In this document: in pieces, positions 34,187 to 43,733 of the stretch
Layout of the letters: each line of letters opens with the position of its first letter
How positions within the stretch are numbered: position 1 is the stretch's first letter
Assembly: GCA_020466095.1 (NCBI GenBank)
Contig: CM035806.1
Span: 61,009,004-61,073,003, forward strand
Origin: Chlorops oryzae
Taxonomy: Eukaryota > Arthropoda > Insecta > Diptera > Chloropidae
Length of the DNA stretch: 64,000 bases
Direction: 5' to 3'
Program-made: the position numbers and the translations under genes
Notes under the pieces: model-generated
Database searches by the model: none
The model's input: only the letters and a program-made list of their open reading frames with translations
What the model was told of the DNA's origin: nothing

Positions 34187-35996
34187 CGCACAGTGGTTAA
34201 ACGGCCAAATCACCCTTTTGGGGGGAGGGGTCCAAAGTATACATTGGAAAATTGGTCATTAAAATTCTAGGTTGTCCCAGGGGGGGGGGGGGGGAGGGGG
34301 TAAAAAGTAGTAAAAAATGGTTCACGTAGTTTGGACACGTTCCCTTATTCAGCGGCAAAAATTCAACTTTTCGACCATATGATTTCGAAAAAGTAATGAT
34401 GCAGTTTTGTAGAGAATTGTCTAAATAAGAGAAATCCATAAGTTTTTGTTTCAAAAGGTAATATTAATACTTGGTATACCCGTTGGAAGTCACATAAACA
34501 TGCAAGGGTAATAATTGACTAAGATTTTCATTAAATTGAGTAAGGCATTAATGTAAAATAAAATCGCTTCTGTACAAAAAATTGCGCTCTTTAGTAATAT
34601 ATAACATTTACTCATAAAATTGCTGAAGGAATCAGTAAGATACGATAAATAGTTTAAAAGCTAAGCGGAAATGAAAATGGCTCCAAAAACTACAGGATTT
34701 GCTATTTTTGTTGGAATAGAACTAATGTGAGTTACGAGCAGGTATTTTCAAATAGGGTAAAAATTTAAGCTTTTAGTTAGTTCTAACATATCATATACTT
34801 TTAGGAATTCCTATTAATTAAGCCCAATTATAATAGCAACATTTAACTAAATACACTACACCACAAATTTTGTAAAAATTCGCTTATCCTCAACATATTA
34901 TACATCATTTCTATGTAAAGTTTCCCACTGAGTCCAAATATGAAGTCAAATTGTTCAAAAGTAGAACAGTTTTTGAGATATTCGAAAATAACTGTTTTTC
35001 CGGTTATAGAAAAAGATAACCTCACTTTGTATGTCATATCTCCGGTACTTGTTAACTTGTTTTTTTTTTTTTTTGAAACCGAATGAAAGAGAATTAAATT
35101 ATCTCTTCTATAGTGGAAAAGTTATTTAATTTCCTCAAAAAACAAAAAAGTTATTCTTATTCAAAGTCTTTAATTTTTGTAAATATTCGTCATTTTTTGC
35201 TAATTACCATTTCTCAAATATTTTTTTTTTTACAAAAACTAAATTATCCTCTAAATTTCACCTTGCAGATCGATAGCTTGTTTTGTAGCAAAAAAATTTA
35301 GAATCTTTCGATCGAAATTGGTGGAAAATTGGCTGAGTTATTTGCAATTTACGAAAAAAAGCCGTTTTTTATTCATTGAAATATTTTCAAACTTCTCCTT
35401 GATTCACGTGGAAGAATGTTAAGTAAATAAACTAAAAATGTTTTGATGTTTTTTTTTTGCGGTTCGCGTTATTTTTTGTTTCTCGGACAAGAAACCAAAA
35501 AAAATCTCCCATCATCGCTTCGTTCCAATACCCTTGGTAGCAACTATCGCAACCCTTAAGAAGCATCTTGTGAAGTAAATAGTTTTTTGACGTTTCGAAA
35601 AGTTGGCATTGCTGTACTTCATTTACCGTTACCAAAGTTTGTACTTTCATTCTGGTGTTTTTAAGAGATTTTTGTTAAGTGCTTTAAAGAAAATATTGTT
35701 AACAAAGAAAGTGAAGAAATTAGCAAACGTACATATAATTGCCAAAATAGTCCAAACAAGTTTTGCTATGTTTGTGGCATTTATATTTTTGTATCGCCTC
35801 GAAATTGTACAGAAGTTCTGCAAAAGGCCTTTTGTTTATATTTTAATATAGCTCCTGAAAACATTAGTGAACCATGGTCACCAAATGTTCTGTGCCATAC
35901 CAAATTTGTTAAGCAACTATGAGAAAATAGGTGAAATTTTCGAAATTTGATCTATTTTACTTTTTTAATTAAATGCATAAATTTTTTTCAAAACAG

Positions 35997-36247
35997 GCGC
36001 AAATATGTCTTTAAAAATACACTTCCTACATTCGCATTTGGATTTTTTCGCAATTAATCTTGATGATGAAAGTGACGAACATGGTGAGCGTTTTCATCAA
36101 GAGATCAAACAAATGGAATCGCGCTACCAAGGGTATTGGAACGAAGCGATGATGGGAGATTTTTGTTGGTTTCTTGTCCGAGAAACAAAAAATAACGCGA
36201 ACCGCAAAAAAAAAAAACATCAAAACATTTTTAGTTTATTTACTTAA
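35997..36247 (+). pseudogene. transposon protein remnant, HSHLDFF type
   Basis: From MSLKIHFLHSHLDFF, through SDEHGERFHQEI, to YQGYWNEAMMGDFCWFLVR, this 80-residue frame matches, from memory, the C-terminal block of an arthropod protein that recurs in repeats and whose consensus has HSHLDFFPENLG and YQGKWNxxMMADYCW. An acceptor-like TTTCAAAACAG ends at 35996, so the fragment may be a final exon. Its last 40 or so codons lie in the right inverted arm, and the left arm (35470-35540) carries the same codons on the other strand. No start of the protein is present nearby. Dead fragment, function unknown. Confidence 0.55.
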
Positions 36248-36800
36248 CATTCTTCCACGTGAATCAAGGAGAAGTTTGAAAATATTTCAATGAATAAAAA
36301 ACGGCTTTTTTTCGTAAATTGCAAATAACTCAGCCAATTTTCCACCAATTTTGATCGAAAGATTCTAAATTTTTTTGCTACAAAACAAGCTATCGATCTG
36401 CAAGGTGAAATTTAGAGGATAATTTAGTTTTTGTAAAAAAAAAAATAATTTAGGAATTGTAATTAGCAAAAAATGACGAATATTTACATAAATTATAGAC
36501 TTTGAATAAGAATAACTTTTTTGTTTTTTGAGGAAATTAAATAACTTTTCCACTATAGAAGAGATAATTTAATTCTCTTTCATTCGGTTTCAAAAAAATA
36601 AAAACAAGTTAACAAGTACCGGAGATATGACATACAAAGTGAGGTTATCTTTTTCTATAACCGGAAAGACAGTTATTTTCGAATATCTGAAAAACTGTTC
36701 TACTTTTGAACAATTTGACTTCATAACATATTTGGACTCAGTGGGAAATTTTACATAGAAATGATGTATAATATGTTGAGGATATTTTTTTTGTGGTGTA

Positions 36801-36974
36801 GTGTTATCGGAAGAAGCTGAGGAAGCAAGAAATAAGGATTATAGGAAGTACAGGTTGATGTTTTCCAGAAAACTCAGCAGAACTGCTACAAATTCTGATA
36901 TTTTTAACCGTCTCCTTGTGTCATCTGACCCATATATTAGTCATATAAGACGTCAACCAAATAAACAATATTAA
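36801..36974 (+). pseudogene. transposon protein remnant, LSEEAEEARNK type
   Basis: A 57-codon frame reads LSEEAEEARNKDYRKYRLMF, then KLSRTATNSDIFNRLLVSSD and ends at a TAA. The spacing LSEEA-E-RNKDYK-R followed by TNxDIxxxLLxSSDP resembles the C-terminus of another recurring arthropod transposon-associated protein (memory-based). It begins at the outer edge of the right inverted arm, which suggests that the arm was inserted into or joined to an older coding region. Confidence 0.5.
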
Positions 36975-37287
36975 TAACTGGAATCCAATTCTATTTATTT
37001 TCTAAAAAAAAAATAGTAAATTTTGCGCGATTAAAACACACCTCTTATTCTTATTCAAATCGAATTGGTGGGCGTGTCATTTCGTGTCATTTTGGCGAAA
37101 GGAACACATTTTATATGAAAAATAAATTTTGGGCTGTATGGGAGGTGGGCGGTGGGCGTGGCCGATATTGATGAAACTTCATATTTTTCTTAATTATGTC
37201 AAATAATGACTTGGTGCCACGTTTCATTGTTCTACGGCATCTCATTTTATTTTGTACCGCGATATGTATGAAGCCTAACCACTGTGC

Positions 37288-37557
37288 GGCGCGTCGGCGA
37301 TTATGACTCATAATTTATGAGCCGTAACTTTCTTAATACCTAGAATTGCGGTCTGCGTTTTTCACAGCATACATACATATTCTCAATAGATCTTACTATC
37401 GAAATATGAAGGGGGAAAAAATCGATTCTTAAAAGCGCTAAGCTTAGACTGTCTGCCTTATACAGTCCGTGAATGTTATTGAAGAAAAAAATGTTTTTTA
37501 AAGAGAAATTAAAAAAAAAATCATATCTCAGTAGTAAACAAACGTAAAAATTAGTCC
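37288..37557. other. spacer, no feature seen
   Basis: AT-rich with no recognisable ends or coding. Confidence 0.3.
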
Positions 37558-37741
37558 ATATGGGCATTTCCAGAAAAAGTAAACTTTTTGTCGCGTCCGT
37601 ATATAGCTGATTGCCATTCGGGGCTGCATAGAAACTTTGAAAAATATTATTGAGAACCAAAAGTAATATTTACCGCCTACTTGAATTCGGGACTTAAAAT
37701 TGCTCATTTAAGTGTCGTGTCCTTTTGGAAATGCCCATATG
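37558..37741. mobile_element. 184-bp MITE with CATATGGGCATTTCCA ends, copy 1
   Basis: CATATGGGCATTTCCAGAAA opens it and TTTTGGAAATGCCCATATG closes it, a 16-bp inverted repeat. The interior AACTTTTTGTCGCGTCCG and AATTCGGGACTTAAAATTGC matches the split copy at 56931-58046. Confidence 0.8.
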
Positions 37742-37865
37742 TAGAAAATTTATCAAAAAACATTTTAAAGATATGTTTTAGGCGTTATTGACAAAAGTAA
37801 TACAGTAGACACCGGAAAAGTTAATCGATTTGTCCCGAGGCTCGTTAAATTTTCTGAAAAATTAC

Positions 37866-38066
37866 GTTGTGTTAGGTAAGGTTAGGTTAATGTGGCTGCC
37901 ACTATGAAGGTCCACACACTTAGGTCCCACATGGGTCCATTGTGATAACACGAAAAATGGTAAGCCAAAGAGAAGAACAGAAAAACAAAACAGCATCCAA
38001 TACCAGAGCTGGAAGTCGAACCCAGGGCCTCTCTATTCGAAAATTGGAAACTCGGCTAACTACGGC
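37866..38066 (-). mobile_element. tRNA-derived SINE, copy 2
   Basis: On the - strand a tRNA-like head (38066-38000: TAGTTAGCCGAG as A-box region, CCTGGGTTCGACTTCCAG as B-box/T-arm) is followed by a body with TTATCACAATGGACCCATG and CCTAAGTGTGTGG, and a TAACCTAACCTTACC tail. Tail landmarks match the + copy at 16018-16242. No target duplication was identified. Confidence 0.75.
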
Positions 38067-38496
38067 ACAGAAAAAAAAATTTTTACTTTTCCTTAAAATT
38101 TTTAAAATGTTCCAAAGCTAACAATAGGATATCAAAGCATTATTTGCCCTCTTTTTGAAGTCAAAAAGCCATAAAATTTAGCTATAAGCCCATGCACTGA
38201 AAAAACGTTTTTTTCTAGTATTAAGGAATTTCTTTCCTTCATTTGAAAACTACAACTTTTCTTTGGGACAAGGATTATTTAATTTGACAAAATTTTTCCT
38301 TATTGTTAAAAAAAATTTTCTTTCCCGCAAAAGCAAAAAACTGAAAAAATGTCTTCTTCGCAACAACAGAAAAGTTTTCCTCGTTTCAAAAAAACCTATT
38401 TTTACTAAGGCGAACAATGCAAACCGTTGTAGTAAAGAAACATTTTTCTTTAATTGAGAAAATGTTTACTTGAATGAAGGAAATGTATATTTTTAT

Positions 38497-39352
38497 ACCT
38501 TTTCTGAAGGAAAGGGTATATTAAGTTTGGAACGGAGTATGTAACATACCAAAGGAGTCGCGATAGATATGGACATATATATATATTCTTGATCGGGGTG
38601 ACAAGAGGAGTCGATCTAGCCATGTCTGTCTGTCTGTCTGTCTGTCGGTCACACTTTAGCTTTTCGTAATTTACTCCTAAGCCATGAACGATATCATATT
38701 GAAATTTGGCATGGACTTGAACCAGGTAAATGTCCGAAAAACTGCATACAAATTTTTTTCGTAGTCCCTTCTTGGGTCGTGGGAAGTGGTTCGGAAGTTC
38801 AAAAATCACGATTTTTAATGTTTTTCCTGGATAACTTTTTTTACTATACATTCCAACTCATTGAAATTCGGTGTGTGTATAGCTTCTATGTAGACTTAAG
38901 CTTTCGCTGAAAAAAAAATTGCGACATCGCTATAACTATGGTCATCATCCTACACATTAGAAAAAAACACTCTTTCTCTTATTCTCATATCTCTATACAA
39001 AAATGATTTTTTTTTTTGCTTCTTCTGATTGTGTATTTTGCCGCCAAATAAAACCGTCACTTGTGATTAAATTTTGCCCATGACCACCATCCGCGAAATT
39101 CGCGAAAATTTGATTTTCACTATTTTGAATTGAGTATTTCGCAGCTAGACAAAATGTCCTCTAACGGTTAAAATTTGATCATGCCTACCATTCGCAAAAA
39201 ATTTGTACTTAAAAATAACTTCGAGTTTGTGAAGCTAAATCGAAGCACAGATAAGGTGTAGCTAGAACAACGAAAACGGCAGGAATTTTTGTTAAGGTTG
39301 AACATATTTTAGGCTGAGAAAAGGTATGTGTGCAATCGGCTTAGCCGATGTA
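38497..39352 (+). mobile_element. mini-me/DINE-like element, family I, copy 1
   Basis: It contains a (TA)n run at 38573-38586, then the conserved core TCTTGATCGGGGTGACAAGA and GGAGTCGATCTAGCC, then (TGTC)n at 38625-38647. A conserved core between TA and GTCY proto-microsatellites is the published definition of mini-me elements. It ends near GCAATCGGCTTAGCCGATGT. Copy 2 is inverted at 61040-62064. It is embedded in an AAGGAAA-rich repeat (38070-39500). Confidence 0.8.
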
Positions 39353-39590
39353 AACTTCTTAACTTGTTCCTAATGTGAAGGAAACATTTTTTTGAAAACG
39401 AAAAATGCTACATACGCGAAGTAAACAAATTTTAGGCCTGAGTATTAATTCAATTAAAGAAGGATGACTTTCATTGAAATGACAAAAGATTTATTACAAC
39501 TAGAAAAATTTTGTCTTCTCATTAAGAACCACGAATTTTGGGCTCAATTTGAGCTCGATTTGGGAGCGTTTTGATTTTTGGGCGTCAATT

Positions 39591-41060
39591 CCCAAGTAAC
39601 AAAATAGGTCGAAAAGAGGTCCGTTCGACCTCTTTTTAGGTAAGAAAGACTTTCCGACTTGACCTAATTAGGTCGAAATTACGTCGATTCGACGTAAGTG
39701 GGGAATAAAACGGAAGTCGATTAGAAGTAATAATAGGGCATAATAGGGCATTTCGACTTCAAAGTCAGGGCGAAAAGAAGTCCGTTTTTCCAAATATTAG
39801 TCGAAAAGAAGTCCGTACGACGTCGAAATGACCAATTCTCGACCTAATTGGACTTATGAGTAAAACGAAGTTTGCGAGAGACAAAGAGAGCGACACATGC
39901 ATCGATTATTTCGTACTTATTCACATGAACTTATCGTAAAATGAATAAAATATTTTCAACGAAATATGTTCTATTAAATAAAATACAAATAAAATAGAGA
40001 CTTTATGGAAACATATTTTTCGATTGCAAAAAAACGAAACACGTATGCCAGGCAAGATTTATGGTAAAAGCGTTCCTTCTATCTCTTATTTTTTCACGTG
40101 CCTTTTCAATGAAGAAAGATAAAATAAAATTTTCTTCATTAAAAATATTTTCCCATACAAAAAGCTGGCTGAAACGAAGCTGTAGTGCGAACAAAGATAA
40201 GATGGCGAAGCATAAAAATCGACCACAAAGTCGAAATTACCTATTTTTCTGACCAAATAGGTAAAATCGACTTTGATGCCTCGACCTATAAGTCGAAATT
40301 CCCTAATTAGATATTTTCGACTTTAAAGTCATAATAATTTCTAAAATCTAAAATGCCCTATTAGCGGTTTTCGACCTGAAATAGCCCTATTAGGTCATTT
40401 ATTACCTATTTTAGCGCTCATAGGTAATTTCGACCTATTAGGGCATTTTGAAGTCTTATCGACCTATTAGGGCATTTTGACTTAAAACCGACCTGAAAGT
40501 AAATAATCCGACTTGATATTTCACACACACATACTAACATTGGACATTTCACGCCATATGGCATATGCTGTGATAGCACAATGTGAACCCTTTCTTTGTT
40601 TTGCTAGATGCTGACGTCACATAAGTGTTTCTTTCATAAATTTATATCTATTGCTCAAAGAAGTAAATTGCGCCAGTCAAATAAAATGGAAATTTAAACT
40701 TCAATTTGGATACAGCCTAACTAAAAGCAAAACAAAGGGAAAAGACACTGGATAACAGTTAATTAATTAGTGATGGCGTAATAGTTAAAAGACTGGCCAA
40801 GCAATTCTTCACTCATTCTATCTTTAGAGGGAGATCGAAAAAAATTTCGGTAATTTAGGGATTGTGGTTATAAATTTTGTTTTATTTAAAAAAAAATGGA
40901 AATAATAAAGATATCCAACGTACAGAGTAAAATTTACGCAGCCAATTAAAAATTTAATAGACTATTTTTAGTAAAAAGTAATCATGTTTGTATGATGTTT
41001 AAAAACAATTATTTCTCAGCTACATTTTCGTATGAAAAACCGCGACAGTGACGTCATCCC
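39591..41060. mobile_element. TCGAC-rich element, copy 2, left part
   Basis: The left end CCCAAGTAACAAAATAGGTC and the subterminal AGGTCGAAATTACGTCGATT and AATAGGGCATAATAGGGCAT motifs match 30541-31500. The middle keeps the paired GTGACGTCA-type motifs (40613, 41049). The matching right part lies at 42720-43212, with other repeats in between. Confidence 0.65.
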
Positions 41061-41083
41061 TCAATGAAATATGATAATACACA

Positions 41084-41840
41084 CCTGTTTGCTGTCAGTG
41101 CTGCCAGTTTAGGGGAATCTCTCCTAAATTTAGGGGAATTGCTCACGCCTAGGACGAGATTTACACAGTGAAACATTTCGATAGAAAAACATTTTGCTTC
41201 ATAGCGAAGGCGCACGGGGAAGAGAGCGAGGTGCTTTTCTATCTCTTCCCCGTAAGTATCTCGCTCACAAACAAGTTTTTCGTTATCGAAATGTTTCAAT
41301 GTGTCCAAGCGTCTAGGGGAGATGTGGGGTAGAAAAGATTGCAAGGGAATTTTTAGGGGCTAAAATTTTCATTTGAAGTTGAAAGGGGTTTTTCTATTGC
41401 GAATATTGCAATTTGAGCACTTGAAGCGATAATACGCATAAGGTTTTTAGTAGTGTCCGACCGAAACTGCATTTTCAGCCGAAACCGAATCTTCGGCATC
41501 AGTCTCAGTTTCGGCCAAAAGCGAAACTTTTTTATACACCTTAAAATTTTTATTAAGGGTCCTCATTCAAACACATTTACACCGTGCAAGTTGAGCGAAG
41601 TTAGTAAGACTGTCAAATGTCGTAAAAAATTTTACGTTTTACTCATTTCACTCAGATTACACAGGGCGCTCATCTAACATAGGCCGTATAAATGTGTAAA
41701 TGCTTCGATTTATAAATCGGCTGTCAAATTTTGTTTGAAAAATATTCAAAATTCATTAAAAATTGCGTCAAAATTTATAAAATTTATATATTTAAGTATT
41801 TATATGGCTTAGATGATCGCTTCACTCGAGTTTTACCCAT
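41084..41840. repeat. cluster of decayed inverted-repeat elements
   Basis: TTTAGGGGAATxTCxC motifs (41108-41360) resemble a hAT-type relic starting CAGTGCTGCCAG. At 41454 GTGTCCGACCGAAACTGC begins, and its inverted partner TTCGGTCGGACAC lies at 43390-43402. At 41555-41690 there is a diverged copy of the ACACCGTG MITE. The order of insertions is not clear. Confidence 0.45.
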
Positions 41841-42660
41841 TTTTATACCCAGCGTAAGCGGGGTATATTAGTTTTGTGCAAATCTTGTAACAGGGAGAAT
41901 TAAGCTCCGGAGATATAGAAAAATATATATAGAAATGATCAGGATCAAAAACTGAATCGATTTAGACATGTCCGTCTGTCCGTCTGACCGTCTGACCGTC
42001 TGTCCGTCTGTCCGTCTGTCCGTCCGTCCGTGGTCGGATCTCCTCCGAAACGGCTGAACCAATGAAGTCGAAATTTGGCACACATGCATATCGGGATTCG
42101 AGTATGATCCTAAGTAAAAATGGGAGACATCCGCCCACTGCCACGCCCACAAATGAATTTATTGTGTTTTCAATAAAATGCTTGTAACTTGCGAACCACT
42201 CAACACATTCCATTGATATTTGATGTGCTGGTAAACTACGAAAAGGGACATATCCTGGCAATAAATGGACGCCGCCCTCCTCGAGCCACGCCCACAAATA
42301 AGCCCAAAAATAAGTGCTTATCGTAACTTGTGAAGTAAAAGGCGTAGAAGCTTCAAATTCGCAGCATAGGTTCACCAAGGTAAATGAAAGGTGTAGAAAA
42401 ATTTTTTTTATGGACCGCCCACTTCCACGCCCACAAATGAAGATTTTTCGTAACTTCCGAGGTAAAAGGCGTAGAAGCTTCAAATTCGCAACATAGGTTC
42501 ACCAAGGCGAATGAAAGGTGTAGGGAAATAATTTATGTTGCCCTCCCACTGCCACGCCCACAAATAGAGAAGCAAAACATAGTGCGCTCATAATGTCGGG
42601 ACGCTGGGTATTTCAAAGTCGGGCTTGACCGACTTTAGCTTTCTTACTTGTTTTTTTTAG
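41840..42660 (+). mobile_element. mini-me/DINE-like element, family II, copy B
   Basis: From TTTTATACCCAGCGTAAGCG, through GATATAGAAAAATATATATAG, a (GTCC/GTCTGAC)n run at 41970-42030, CTCCGAAACGGCTGAACC, to GTCGGGCTTGACCGACTTTA. Within it, a block of about 150 bp starting at GTAACTTGTGAAG or GTAACTTCCGAGG with AAAGGCGTAGAAGCTTC is repeated at 42320 and 42440. Same family as 28709-29560 and the fragment at 47852-47960. Confidence 0.75.
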
Positions 42661-42719
42661 TTTTGCGAACTGCGAACGTCCGGACTTCTGACAATATCGA
42701 GAGCGTGCGAGTTATAATG

Positions 42720-43212
42720 ATATACAAGGCATTTTAGGTCGAAATAGGTCATAAATTTTTTAGCTATCTGACCTATTTAGACTTTAAAGTCAAACCGACT
42801 ATGAAGTCCGAAAATCAAGTCCGCTCGACTTTGAAGTCGAAGCATGCAACAAAATAAGTCAACTTTTGTCAATATTTCGCCCTATAAGTCAAACGGACTT
42901 TAAAGTCGAATTTTAGTCGAAAAATTGGTCGGTTTGCCTTGAAAAATTACCTAATTTGGAAGTCAAAGTCAAGTCAATATTAAGCCACAAAATAGGGAAT
43001 TTTTACCTCTTTTCGACCAAAAATCGACTTGTTAGTCGAAACGACTTTGATGTCATGAAATAGGTCGAATAAAGGTAATATGGACCTTCGAAACGGACTT
43101 TAAAGTTAGGTCATATTTAAGGCCGGAAAATAGATCAGGAATAGGGTAATTTCAACCTAAATAGGTCGATTCGACTTACTGCTGGTCGAATCGCCCTATT
43201 GTGCTTGTTGGG
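42720..43212. mobile_element. TCGAC-rich element, copy 2, right part
   Basis: GTCGAAATAGGTC, AAGTCGAAGCATG and similar motifs run up to the right end CCTATTGTGCTTGTTGGG, which inverts to match the left end at 39591. ATT lies on both outer sides of the composite element (39588-39590, 43213-43215). Confidence 0.6.
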
Positions 43213-43733
43213 ATTGGGCCTGCATATTTTTACTCGGGAAAGCAATTGAAAATCTATCGTGACTTTTTTACTTCCATTAAAATGCAAAAATATTCGGCTA
43301 AAATATTCGGCTTTTTCCAGCCGAAGCCGAAGCCGAATATTAAGAATTGGCCGATCATGACGATTACCGAAGCCCAAGGCCGAACCTTCGGTCGGACACT
43401 AATAAACATAGAAAAAAGTGAGAAACTAATTTGATAGTCTTTGATTCGAATATTGGAAGCTAAAACTTATAAAGTCCTGCTTAACTGCTTTAACCCAATA
43501 AACCAGGGACCGAAAATAATGATTTTTTTTAAATGTTTTTTTTACCAAAAAAATCACACACAGAGAGTAATGCTACCAATGTGAAAAGAATGCCAAACTT
43601 ATTCTCATATGGCAGGCTTTCAGGAAATACTATGATTTCAATTTGCACTTATCTTATCTTATTTAAAACTCAACATTAAATCATTATTTTCGAGTTTTAT
43701 TTAAAATTAAAAAAAAAAAAAAAATTAAACTTA

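Larger units (their letters stand above)
34187..37287 (+). mobile_element. 3.1-kb foldback transposon with GCACAGTGGTTA ends
   Basis: The left end GCGCACAGTGGTTAAACGG and inverted right end GCCGCACAGTGGTTAGGC mark the limits. Inside, 34853-35540 and 36124-36804 are near-identical inverted arms of about 0.68 kb around a 583-bp spacer. The spacer plus right arm carries a coding remnant (35997-36247), and a second remnant starts exactly at the arm edge (36801-36974). A run of about 15 G lies at 34280. The left end is repeated as a solo fragment at 56648-56780. Confidence 0.75.

Noticed and set aside
41962..42483. 173-codon - strand frame as a gene
   Set aside because: It lies entirely in a mini-me-like repeat and includes the (GTCY)n tract.
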